Source of the DNA: an uncultured Lysobacteraceae bacterium
GTDB lineage: Bacteria; Pseudomonadota; Gammaproteobacteria; Xanthomonadales; Rhodanobacteraceae
Direction: 5' to 3'
NCBI GenBank assembly: GCA_946482585.1
Contig: CAMLSI010000104.1
Location: 1 to 12,485 of the forward strand
DNA: 12,485 nucleotides
Position 1 is the first letter of the stretch, and every line of letters begins with the position of its first letter. The translations under genes were made by a program, and so were the position numbers. Shown in pieces: positions 1 to 6,506 of the stretch. The notes under the pieces are model-generated. The model worked only from the letters and a program-made list of their open reading frames with translations. It was not told the DNA's origin and ran no database searches.

Positions 1-128
1 GTCGCGTCTGGGGCTTCGTGCCGGAGGAAAATCTCGTCGGCAAGGCTTTCGTGATATGGATGGCCTGGCGCGGGTTCGACAACGGCATTCCCATCGAATT
101 CAGTCGTCTCGGCACCTTGATCAAGTAG
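1..128 (+). CDS. lepB: Signal peptidase I, C-terminal end (partial)
   Basis: This is the last 41 codons of a gene whose start lies before the window; the first full codon begins at base 3. The peptide opens with RVWGFVPEENLVGKA, which matches the conserved C-terminal box of type I signal peptidases (R-x-WG-x-VP-x-x-x-L-x-GKA), followed by a hydrophobic stretch (FVIWMAW) and a short polar tail. The family is a membrane-anchored Ser/Lys protease that removes signal peptides from exported proteins on the periplasmic face of the inner membrane. The catalytic Ser and Lys lie outside the window and cannot be checked. The downstream DUF4845, rnc, era and recO order is the usual gammaproteobacterial context for lepB and supports the call. 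The stop is followed after 14 bases by the ATG of the next gene. Confidence 0.9.
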   Translation, partial: RVWGFVPEENLVGKAFVIWMAWRGFDNGIPIEFSRLGTLIK

Positions 129-142
129 GAGAGGACGTGGTC

Positions 143-532
143 ATGAAGCAGTCGCAACGTGGTATCACGTTTATCGGTTTCGTCGTCGTGCTCTGCATCG
201 TCGGCTTCTTCGCCTACGTGGCGATGAAACTGGTGCCGGTCTACTCCGAATACATGGGCGTCGTGAAGTCGATGAATCAGTTGCTGACCGAGCCCGGTAT
301 CGGCAGCAAGGACGTCGGCGAGATCCGGCGGATGCTGGACACGAAGTTCAGCATCCAGTACGTCGACGAGAACACGGTGCCGCCGCAGAACGTTCAGCTC
401 AAGCGGCAGAACGGCGCGGCCAGCCTGCGCGTGTTCTACGACAAGCGCATCGATTTCATCTACAACATCGATCTGCTCGTCAGCTTCGACAAGACCATCA
501 ATCTCACCGGTTCCGCCGCCGCTGTCGAATAG
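143..532 (+). CDS. DUF4845 family small membrane protein
   Basis: A 129-residue protein of unknown function that sits between lepB and rnc, as DUF4845 proteins commonly do in beta- and gammaproteobacteria. Residues about 9-28 form one hydrophobic segment (ITFIGFVVVLCIVGFFAYVA), followed by the family-like KLVPVYSEY. The rest is a soluble domain of about 95 residues, probably periplasmic. The N-terminus (QRG then ITFIG) resembles a type IV prepilin cleavage site, but the position-5 glutamate is replaced by Gly, so pilin processing is doubtful. The ATG at 143 is preceded by AGGAGAGG (127-134). An in-frame GTG at 137 is closer to that purine run and could be the true start, adding two residues. 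The gene is probably cotranscribed with lepB and rnc. I infer only that it is a membrane protein; no activity is visible. Confidence 0.8.
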   Translation: MKQSQRGITFIGFVVVLCIVGFFAYVAMKLVPVYSEYMGVVKSMNQLLTEPGIGSKDVGEIRRMLDTKFSIQYVDENTVPPQNVQLKRQNGAASLRVFYDKRIDFIYNIDLLVSFDKTINLTGSAAAVE

Positions 533-573
533 TGGCGCGGCATTCCCGGCATCGTCGCGGCGTGTAGCGCGTC

Positions 574-1272
574 GTGATCTCCTCGGTCGCGGTGGTCGGA
601 CGCTTGCCAAAACTTCGCTTTCCGCACGAATTCCGTAATCCGGCACTGGCCGAGCAGGCGCTGACGCATCGCAGCGCGGGCAAGCCCAACAACGAACGCC
701 TCGAGTTCCTCGGCGATTCGCTCGTCGGCATGCTCGTCGCCGAGCTGCTGTTCGAGTCGCACGCGCGCGCCGACGAAGGCGAGCTCACGCGCATGCGCGC
801 GCAGCTCGTCAGCGGCGCCGCGCTCGCCGACGTGGCGCGCTCGCTCGCGCTCGGCGATGTGTTGCGGCTCGGTCCGGGAGAACTCAAGAGCGGCGGCCAC
901 CGGCGCGAATCGATCCTCGCGGACGCGTTCGAGGCGCTCGTTGCCGCGGTCTATCTCGATGCCGGCTGGGACGCGTGTCGCGCCTGCGTGCGCACGCTGT
1001 TCGCCGAGCGCGCGGCGGAACTGCGCGCTCCGGAAAAGGACGCCAAGACGCGATTGCAGGAACTGCTGCAGGCGCGTGGCCTGGCCTTGCCGGCCTACGA
1101 ACTCATCGCCAGCAGCGGCGACGACCATGCCAAGGTGTTCGACGTCGCCTGCATACTCGAACGTCCGCCGCTGCGCGTCGCCGGGCGCGCGTCGAGCCGA
1201 CGCGCCGCCGAACAGATCGCCGCGGGTTCGGCGCTCGAACAGATCAAGGAAATCTTCGCGAATGAACGCTGA
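574..1272 (+). CDS. rnc: Ribonuclease III
   Basis: RNase III cuts double-stranded RNA in rRNA precursors and some mRNAs, acting as a cytoplasmic homodimer with Mg2+. The catalytic signature ERLEFLGDS is at residues 41-49 (acidic E41, E44, D48), and the second acidic pair is in ADAFEAL (D117, E120). ALTHRS is at 29-34. A C-terminal double-stranded-RNA-binding domain spans about 156-221 ([11 protein letters not shown] onward). The length of 232 residues is normal for the family. The start is uncertain: no ATG is available, the GTG at 574 has no clear Shine-Dalgarno sequence, and GTG 592 or TTG 604 are alternatives. TTG 604 would give an N-terminus closer to other RNase III proteins and has GGA just upstream. 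The 3' end overlaps era by 11 bases, indicating translational coupling. No rnc-type autoregulatory leader hairpin is obvious to me. Confidence 0.95.
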   Translation: MISSVAVVGRLPKLRFPHEFRNPALAEQALTHRSAGKPNNERLEFLGDSLVGMLVAELLFESHARADEGELTRMRAQLVSGAALADVARSLALGDVLRLGPGELKSGGHRRESILADAFEALVAAVYLDAGWDACRACVRTLFAERAAELRAPEKDAKTRLQELLQARGLALPAYELIASSGDDHAKVFDVACILERPPLRVAGRASSRRAAEQIAAGSALEQIKEIFANER

Positions 1273-2179
1273 TACACCCGCTGCCGACGCGGACCACCGC
1301 TGCGGCCTCGTCGCGCTGCTCGGGCGGCCGAACGTCGGCAAATCGACGCTGCAGAATTCGCTCGTCGGCTTTCGTGTCAGCATCGTGAGTCCGAAGCCGC
1401 AGACCACGCGGCACCGCATTCTCGGCATCGCGACGCGGCCCGGCGCGCAGATCCTGTTCGTCGACACGCCGGGCATGCACGCGGATGCGAAGCGGGCGAT
1501 CAATCGCCAGCTCAACCGTGCCGCGCGCGGCGCGATCGACGAAGTCGACGTGCTGGTGCACGTGATCGAAGCCGGTCGCTGGAACGACGAAGACCAGCGC
1601 GTCTGGCAGGCGCTGGCTGCCGCCGGCAAGCCGGTACTGCTCGCGATCAACAAGGTCGATACGTTGAAGAACCGCGAAACGCTGCTGCCGTTCATCGCGG
1701 AGGTCACGCGCGAACGCAAATACGAAGCCGTGCTGCTCGTATCGGCGCGTCGCGCCGACGGGCTGCAGGCGCTGGAACGGGAAATCGTCGCGCGGCTGCC
1801 GCTCGCGCCGCCGGTTTACGGCGAGGACGAGATCACCGACCGCAGCGAGCGATTCCTCGCGGCCGAACTCGTGCGCGAGCAGCTCATGCGCCAGCTCGGC
1901 CAGGAATTGCCGTATTCCTGCACGGTCGAGATCGAGCAGTTCGGCGATCGCGAGGACGGTGTGGCCGAGATCGGTGCCGTGATCTGGGTCGAGCGCGCGG
2001 GGCAGAAGGCCATCGTCATCGGCGCGGCCGGCGCGCGGCTCAAGGAAGTCGGCACGTCGGCGCGACTCGCGATGGAGCGGTTGTTCGAGCGCCGCGTGTT
2101 CCTGAAGCTCTGGGTGCGCGTGCGCGAGAACTGGTCCGACGACGAAGCGGCGCTGAAGCGCTTCGGCTACGAAGGCTGA
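1262..2179 (+). CDS. era: GTPase Era, 30S ribosome assembly factor
   Basis: Era is a GTPase with a KH RNA-binding domain that binds the 3' end of 16S rRNA and assists small-subunit maturation at the inner face of the membrane. All G motifs are visible in the 305-residue product: G1 GRPNVGKS (21-28), G2 region PKPQTTRH (44-51), G3 DTPG (68-71), G4 NKVD (130-133) and G5 SAR (161-163). The KH domain occupies about 200-290, with the G-x-x-G loop at IGAAG (253-257), then LKEVG and the conserved end [11 protein letters not shown]. The loop carries two alanines where E. coli Era has Asn-Lys. The ATG at 1262 lies inside the end of rnc, with AAGGA at 1246-1250 upstream. recO follows after 11 bases. 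The gene is of usual length and intact. Confidence 0.97.
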   Translation: MNADTPAADADHRCGLVALLGRPNVGKSTLQNSLVGFRVSIVSPKPQTTRHRILGIATRPGAQILFVDTPGMHADAKRAINRQLNRAARGAIDEVDVLVHVIEAGRWNDEDQRVWQALAAAGKPVLLAINKVDTLKNRETLLPFIAEVTRERKYEAVLLVSARRADGLQALEREIVARLPLAPPVYGEDEITDRSERFLAAELVREQLMRQLGQELPYSCTVEIEQFGDREDGVAEIGAVIWVERAGQKAIVIGAAGARLKEVGTSARLAMERLFERRVFLKLWVRVRENWSDDEAALKRFGYEG

Positions 2180-2190
2180 CGCAAGGCGCC

Positions 2191-2904
2191 ATGCGCGTCG
2201 ACGAACAGCAAGGCTGGGTCCTGCACGCGCGGCCGTATCGGGAAACCAGTCTGCTGCTCGAGGGATGGAGTCGCGACCACGGTCGCGTCGGCCTCGTCGC
2301 CCGGGGCGTGCGCAAGGAACGCCCGCGCCAGCCGCGCGCGCTGCTGCAGCCACTGGTGCCGTTGATGCTGAGCTGGAGCGGGCAGGGCGAACTTGCGCTG
2401 CTGACCGGCCTCGACGCGCGCGGACAACCGCCCGCGTTCGCCGGCGAGGCGCTGGTCTGCGCGATGTACGTCAACGAACTCCTGATACGCCTGCTGCCGC
2501 GCCACGACGCGCTGCCGGACCTGTTCGACGCCTACGAAGACACCTTGCAGCGCCTCGTCGTCTCGCCCGCGCGCGCCTGGACCCTGCGTCGGTTCGAGCG
2601 CGACCTGCTCGCCGAAATCGGCTACGGCCTGATCCTCGACAGCGAAGCCGACGGCGGCGCCGAGATCGAGGCAGATGCCGAATACATCTACATTCCGGAG
2701 CACGGCGCCGTGCCGTACGCGCGGCAACCGAACGCGTTGCGCCTTCGCGGCAGCGCCTTGCTGGCCCTGGCCGGCGATCGTATGCCCGATGCGGCCGACC
2801 TGGCCTGCCTGCGCCGCCTCATGCGGGCGCTGATCACGCACCAGCTCGGTGGCGCGACCCTGCGTTCGTGGAGCCTGCTCGCGGGCGCGACGCTGGCGAG
2901 CTAG
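2191..2904 (+). CDS. recO: DNA repair protein RecO
   Basis: RecO works with RecR (and RecF) to load RecA onto single-stranded DNA coated with SSB during gap repair. The 237-residue product has the N-terminal OB-fold region (residues 1-80, opening with GWVLHARPYRETSLLLEGWSR), the helical family motif YVNELLIRLLPRHD (93-106) with LFDAYEDTL (111-119), and RRFERDLLAEIGYGL (133-147). Near the C-terminus the usual L-x-SR motif reads LRSW (224-227), so the conserved Arg appears to be Trp. The ATG at 2191 follows AAGG (2183-2186) and begins 11 bases after the era stop, fitting a shared operon with rnc and era. It is the last + gene of this run. The next gene is convergent and I see no clear intrinsic terminator between them. 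Confidence 0.93.
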   Translation: MRVDEQQGWVLHARPYRETSLLLEGWSRDHGRVGLVARGVRKERPRQPRALLQPLVPLMLSWSGQGELALLTGLDARGQPPAFAGEALVCAMYVNELLIRLLPRHDALPDLFDAYEDTLQRLVVSPARAWTLRRFERDLLAEIGYGLILDSEADGGAEIEADAEYIYIPEHGAVPYARQPNALRLRGSALLALAGDRMPDAADLACLRRLMRALITHQLGGATLRSWSLLAGATLAS

Positions 2905-3058
2905 TGCTCCCGTCCCGCGGGAAGTCGTCGACTAATTCCTTCGTCTTCGTCGCGATACGTCGTTGCCGCGCGTCGCCATGGCGCCGTTGCGGCTCCTCGC
3001 GGCATCCGGTCTCGCGACGAAATCCGCACTGAATTTCTTCGCATCATGAGCGAGGGCG
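2905..3058. other. Convergent intergenic region, recO / receiver-Hpt gene
   Basis: 154 bases between two converging genes. It contains a short palindrome CCCGCGGG soon after the recO stop, but no stem followed by a T-run on either strand, so I cannot support an intrinsic terminator. No convincing small gene was seen. Transcription from either side may end by Rho or run into the opposite gene. Confidence 0.5.
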
Positions 3059-3772
3059 CTACGCCAGCGCCTGCCGCGTCGCCGCGGCGACCGCGCGCAG
3101 CTCGGCGAGATCGTCCGCGGCGAAGCGCGGATCGGCGACGAGACGGTTGCGCAGCCGGCGACAGGCCTGTTCCAGCCGCGGTGCGCCGCAAAAGCCAGCG
3201 GAAGCGCAGAGCCGATGCAGGCGTTCGCGCAGGTCGGCGTCATCGGCTGCGGCGAGGCAGGCATCGAGCTCTCGCGGCAGCGCGTCGAGCTCCTGTGCGA
3301 ACAGCACGCGCAGGGCGGCGACGGCATCGCTGCTGCCGAGGCTGTGGTAGGCGGCCGCATCGTCGAGCAGCGGCGGTTCGACGTAGTCGGCCGCGCGCTC
3401 GGCAACCATGCCGGTGCCGGTGCCGAGCGCGCGTCGCAGGCCGTCGATGTCGACGGGTTTCGCGAGCACGCCCGCGAAACCGCGCGCACGGAGCTCGCGT
3501 TCGATGGCGGCGTCGCCGTCGGCCGTCGTCGCGAGTGCCGGGCTCGCGCGCGAGGCCGCCGCGATATCGGCGCGCAACCGCCGCAGCGTCTCCGGGCCGT
3601 CGAGCCGCGGCATACGCACGTCGAGCAGCAGCATGTCATAGCGACGCGCGCGGGCCAGGGCCAGCGCGGCTTCGCCGTCGCCGGCAGTGTCGCAGCGATG
3701 GCCCAGCGTCGCGGCCGCTTCGGCAAAGAAGCGCAGGCTCAGCGCATTGTCGTCGGCGATCAGGAGCTCCAT
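3059..3772 (-). CDS. Receiver-Hpt two-domain phosphorelay protein
   Basis: This 237-residue cytoplasmic protein joins a response-regulator receiver to a histidine phosphotransfer domain. The receiver covers about 1-118: acidic pair D7-D8, phospho-acceptor D51 in LLLDVRMPRLDG, T82/T83, and K105 in LAKPVD. The Hpt domain covers about 135-237, with LHRLCASAGFCGA placing the candidate phospho-histidine at H186. In typical Hpt domains this motif is H-x-L-K-G-S-A; here the Lys is Cys and the Gly is Ala. There is no DNA-binding, kinase or other output domain, so it presumably passes phosphate between a hybrid kinase and another regulator encoded elsewhere. The ATG at 3772 is preceded by GGGGAAG four bases upstream, a strong ribosome site. 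It diverges from the ydbH-like gene across 60 bases and converges on recO. A degenerate fragment of a larger hybrid kinase is an alternative, but the frame is intact. Confidence 0.85.
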   Translation of the reverse strand: MELLIADDNALSLRFFAEAAATLGHRCDTAGDGEAALALARARRYDMLLLDVRMPRLDGPETLRRLRADIAAASRASPALATTADGDAAIERELRARGFAGVLAKPVDIDGLRRALGTGTGMVAERAADYVEPPLLDDAAAYHSLGSSDAVAALRVLFAQELDALPRELDACLAAADDADLRERLHRLCASAGFCGAPRLEQACRRLRNRLVADPRFAADDLAELRAVAAATRQALA

Positions 3773-3800
3773 GCCACTTCCCCATTCAGGTCGCGCTGGC

Positions 3801-3829
3801 CACAATCGGCGCCTCTTTCCGGGGCGCCG
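3801..3829 (+). promoter_or_regulatory. Possible -10 box and start-proximal hairpin before the ydbH-like gene
   Basis: In the 60-base divergent gap, CACAAT (3801-3806) could serve as a -10 element for the rightward gene, although no good -35 is visible. Directly after it, CGGCGCC (3807-3813) and GGCGCCG (3823-3829) can form a 7-bp stem with a 9-base loop, ending three bases before the ATG at 3833. The only purine-rich ribosome-site candidate lies within this structure. The inverted repeat is seen in the sequence; its role is inferred. Confidence 0.3.
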
Positions 3830-3832
3830 TGC

Positions 3833-5842
3833 ATGCATTTCGTGTTTCGCGTCATCTGCATTGTGCTTGCTCTCGGCATCGGCTCCCAGGCCCGCGCGGC
3901 CGGCCTGCGCGCCGCCGTCGATACACTGCAGGCCGGCGGCATCGTCGTCAAAAAAATACAAGTGGAATTGATGCCGTCGCCCGAGGGCGGACAGGACCTG
4001 CGCCTGACCGCCGCGCAGCTCGACTGGCCCGAGGTCGCGCTGCAACTGGTCGACATCGAAGCGCACTGTCCGCTCGAACCCGACGCGGCGGCCTGGCGTT
4101 GTGCGGGCCAGGCACGGCTGCGCACCGCCACGGGTGCGCAGCCGCTCGAGGCCGGCTTCGTCGCGCAACTCGAACAGGGCCGGCTGAGTCTCGAACTCAA
4201 TCGGGCGCCGGCGCGCCTGAGCCTGAATCCCCGCGGCGAAGGTGAGGACCTGCGCTGGCAGGTGCGGTTGCGGCAGTTGCCGCTGGACTGGCTGTCGGAT
4301 CTGCTGCGCAAATCCTGGCCGGTCGTGACGCGCCTCGACGGTCAGCTCGCGCTCGATGCGGAACTGCCGGCGGGCGACGCCGCGTCCACCGAAATCGACT
4401 ACAGCCTGCGCGACTTCGGCTTCGACACGGTCGACGGCAGCAAGGCCGCGGCGCACGTCAGTCTCGCCGGCAAGCTGGAATGGCACGACGGCACGCCGTG
4501 GCGGCTGCGCCATCGCGGCCAGATCGGCAGCGGCGAAGTGCTCGCCGGGGCGTTTCATGTCGCCTTTGCCGATCACGGCACGCGGCTCGACTTCGGCCTC
4601 GCGCCGGAGCGCGATGCCTACCGCGTCAGCGATCTGGTCTTCGACGATCCGGGCGTGCTCAGGCTGGCCGGGGCCGCGCTGGTCGCGCCGGCCGCGCCGA
4701 ATCCGTTGCGCGCGCTCGACATCGAATCCGCCACGGCGCTACTGCCGCAGGCGCAGCAGCGCTATCTCGCGAGCCTGCTCGGACTCGCGGGCTGGGGCGA
4801 ACTGCAGACCCGCGGCCGCGTGACCGCGCGCGGCCGCTTCGATGCGCAGGGGCCGCTCGAAGCGACGCTCGTGCTCGCGCCGGTCGACGTCGCGGAAAAG
4901 ACGCGCGGCGTCGGCATCGACGCGCTCGAGGGGGAACTGGCCTGGCGCCGCGACGGCGAACTGGCCGCGACCGAGCTGCGCTGGAAATCCGCGCAGCTGT
5001 ATTCGCTGCCGCTCGGTGCGGCGCGGCTGCACTGGCAGAGCCGCGACGGCGCGCTGAGCCTGCGCGAGCCCGCGCGGATTCCGCTGCTCGGCGGCAGCCT
5101 CGACCTGCTGCGCCTCGGCGTCCATCCGGCGGCGGTCGGCGGCGAACGCGTCAAGGCCGGGCTCGCCGTGCACGATGTGGAGCTGTCGGCCCTGAGCCAG
5201 GCGCTGGGATGGCCGCGTTTCGGCGGCAAGCTCGGCGGTGCGGTGCCCGAACTGCGCTATGCCGACGAACGCCTCGAGCTCACCGGCGGCCTCATGCTGG
5301 ACGTGTTCGACGGAACCTTGAACGTGACCGGTCTTGCGCTGGAGCGGCCGTTCGGCGTCTCGCCGTCGCTGTCGGCCGACATCGCGTTCGAAAAACTCGA
5401 TCTCAGCCTGTTGACCGGAACTTTCGACATCGGCGGCATCACGGGACGGCTGTCCGGCTACGTGCGCGCGCTGCGTCTCGTCGACTGGCGGCCGGTCGCG
5501 TTCGATGCGCAACTGCAGGCGCTGGACGGAGGCCGCATCAGCCAGCGCGCGGTCAACACGATTTCCTCGGTCGGCGGCGGAGGGATCGCGGCGGGGCTGC
5601 AGGCGAGCATGCTCAAGCTGTTCGACACTTTCGGCTATTCGCGGCTCGGCATCGGCTGCCGCCTGCAGAACGCGGTCTGCCACATGCGCGGGCTCGACGC
5701 CGATGCCGCCCGCTACACTCTGGTCGAAGGTCGCGGCCTGCCGCGCATCCAGATCGTCGGCCATCAATCCCAAGTCGACTGGGCCGTCCTCGTCGATCGC
5801 CTCCAGGCCGCCGCGCGCGGCACCAAACCCGTCATCCACTGA
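3833..5842 (+). CDS. ydbH: YdbH-family envelope protein (AsmA/TamB-like lipid-transport bridge)
   Basis: A 669-residue exported protein. Residues 1-22 look like a signal sequence (basic start, hydrophobic VICIVLALGIG, then SQARA before AG), possibly cleaved after ARA. The body is long alternating beta-strand sequence with few charged helices, as in AsmA-like repeating beta-groove proteins. The C-terminus carries what I recognise as the YdbH signature: glycine-rich VGGGGIAAGLQ (580-590), FGYSRLGIGCRLQNAVC (600-616), GRGLPRIQIVGHQ (633-645) and VDWAVLVDRLQ (648-658). Cys609 and Cys616 could form a disulfide. In E. coli YdbH, with YnbE and YdbL, supports phospholipid transport to the outer membrane. 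It is about 200 residues shorter than E. coli YdbH. The DUF1318 lipoprotein gene 14 bases downstream strongly supports the family call. The ATG at 3833 was chosen because it starts the signal sequence. Confidence 0.75.
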   Translation: MHFVFRVICIVLALGIGSQARAAGLRAAVDTLQAGGIVVKKIQVELMPSPEGGQDLRLTAAQLDWPEVALQLVDIEAHCPLEPDAAAWRCAGQARLRTATGAQPLEAGFVAQLEQGRLSLELNRAPARLSLNPRGEGEDLRWQVRLRQLPLDWLSDLLRKSWPVVTRLDGQLALDAELPAGDAASTEIDYSLRDFGFDTVDGSKAAAHVSLAGKLEWHDGTPWRLRHRGQIGSGEVLAGAFHVAFADHGTRLDFGLAPERDAYRVSDLVFDDPGVLRLAGAALVAPAAPNPLRALDIESATALLPQAQQRYLASLLGLAGWGELQTRGRVTARGRFDAQGPLEATLVLAPVDVAEKTRGVGIDALEGELAWRRDGELAATELRWKSAQLYSLPLGAARLHWQSRDGALSLREPARIPLLGGSLDLLRLGVHPAAVGGERVKAGLAVHDVELSALSQALGWPRFGGKLGGAVPELRYADERLELTGGLMLDVFDGTLNVTGLALERPFGVSPSLSADIAFEKLDLSLLTGTFDIGGITGRLSGYVRALRLVDWRPVAFDAQLQALDGGRISQRAVNTISSVGGGGIAAGLQASMLKLFDTFGYSRLGIGCRLQNAVCHMRGLDADAARYTLVEGRGLPRIQIVGHQSQVDWAVLVDRLQAAARGTKPVIH

Positions 5843-5856
5843 TCCCGGAGTCTCTC

Positions 5857-6438
5857 ATGCGCCCGATTCGTACGATGCTGCTGAGCCTGTCGCTGGTGCT
5901 GCTGTCGGCGTGCGTCACGATCAACGTGTATTTCCCGGCTGCGGCCGCGGAAAAGGCCGCCGAGCAGTTCATCGGCAACGTCATCGGCGACGCGGCCAAG
6001 GACGCGGACGTCAAGCCGCCGCCGCCGCGTCCGCCTCAGGCCGGCCTGCTCGATTTCTTCATCGGCAGCGCGCAGGCCGCCGATCCCGACCTCAACATCC
6101 AGACCCCGGCCGTGCGCGAGATCCAGGCACGCATGAAACAGCGGTTCGACGGCGTGCTGACCAAGGCGTTCGCGGCCGGCAGCATCGGCCTCACGCGCGA
6201 CGGCCTCGTCGCAGTCCGTGACGCTTCGGCCGTGCCGCTCGCCGAGCGCAGCGCGCTGAACCAGGCAGTCGCCGACGAGAATCGCGACCGCAAGGCGGTC
6301 TACGCCGAGATCGCGCGCGCCAACGGCCATCCGGAGTGGGAAGCGCAGATCCAGAGCACGTTCGCGGCGCAATGGGTCCAGCAGGCGCGTGCCGGCTGGT
6401 ATTATCAGGACGCCGCGGGCGCCTGGAAGCAGCGCTGA
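5857..6438 (+). CDS. DUF1318 (YdbL-like) lipoprotein with YnbE-like N-terminus
   Basis: A 193-residue lipoprotein. The signal peptide ends in the lipobox LSAC, with lipid-bearing Cys19; Val at +2 suggests outer-membrane sorting. Immediately after it comes VTINVYFPAAAAEKAAEQFIG (20-40), an amphipathic strand and helix, then a Pro-rich linker (KPPPPRPP, 53-60). A second hydrophobic patch with an AQA sequence (LLDFFIGSAQAA, 64-75) precedes a C-terminal YdbL/DUF1318 domain of about 85-193, with NRDRKAVYAEIARANG (142-157) and the ending GWYYQDAAGAWKQR. In E. coli the lipoprotein YnbE and the periplasmic YdbL are separate proteins; YnbE polymerises onto YdbH and YdbL controls this. Here one chain seems to carry both features. 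GGAG at 5847-5850 gives a good ribosome site. Cotranscription with the ydbH-like gene is very likely. Confidence 0.8.
   Translation: MRPIRTMLLSLSLVLLSACVTINVYFPAAAAEKAAEQFIGNVIGDAAKDADVKPPPPRPPQAGLLDFFIGSAQAADPDLNIQTPAVREIQARMKQRFDGVLTKAFAAGSIGLTRDGLVAVRDASAVPLAERSALNQAVADENRDRKAVYAEIARANGHPEWEAQIQSTFAAQWVQQARAGWYYQDAAGAWKQR
6397..6405 (+). promoter_or_regulatory. Weak candidate extended -10 promoter upstream of rlmD
   Basis: TGGTATTAT inside the end of the DUF1318 gene matches an extended -10 (TGnTATAAT) at all but one base. The -35 region about 17 bases upstream is poor. It would start an rlmD transcript near 6412 with a leader of roughly 95 bases that includes the hairpin at 6471-6500. 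Since the bases also encode Trp-Tyr-Tyr, this may be chance. Confidence 0.22.
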
Positions 6439-6462
6439 CGCGTCCGCCAGCTCGATAACCGT

Positions 6463-6506
6463 GGAGTACAGGCGCCCGGGATGTCCTCATCCCGGGCGCC
6501 GTCGTC
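6463..6506 (+). promoter_or_regulatory. Split Shine-Dalgarno region with 13-bp hairpin before rlmD
   Basis: GGCGCCCGGGATG (6471-6483) and CATCCCGGGCGCC (6488-6500) are perfect complements around a TCCT loop. The stem ends six bases before the rlmD ATG. The nearest ribosome-site candidate, GGAG at 6463-6466, lies 40 bases from the ATG in linear distance, but only ten unpaired bases separate them if the stem folds (four before it, six after). No T-run follows on either strand, so it is not a standard intrinsic terminator. The structure may tune rlmD translation, protect the upstream mRNA end, or limit read-through. The stem is certain; the function is inferred. Confidence 0.6.

Noticed and set aside
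460..1719. Long open frame antisense to rnc and era
   Set aside because: It covers two well-supported genes, has Arg/Ala-rich composition typical of GC-rich antisense reading, and matches no family.
2908..2925. Terminator after recO from the CCCGCGGG palindrome
   Set aside because: Too short, with no room for a loop and no T-run.
2265..3032. Open frame on the + strand overlapping recO in another phase
   Set aside because: Arg-rich sequence without domain features; recO is clearly the coding frame.
3215..3832. A longer ydbH-like protein beginning upstream of 3833
   Set aside because: The upstream frame is antisense to the receiver-Hpt gene, and the signal sequence begins exactly at 3833.
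3046..4245. Open frame on the + strand across the receiver-Hpt gene
   Set aside because: It is antisense to a protein with clear receiver and Hpt motifs and is extremely Arg-rich.
3773..4576. N-terminal extension of the receiver-Hpt frame beyond 3772
   Set aside because: The receiver fold begins at MELLIADDN with a strong ribosome site directly upstream; the extension is antisense to the ydbH-like gene.
6471..6500. The rlmD hairpin as an ordinary intrinsic terminator
   Set aside because: The stem is strong, but no T-run follows on either strand and it abuts a start codon.
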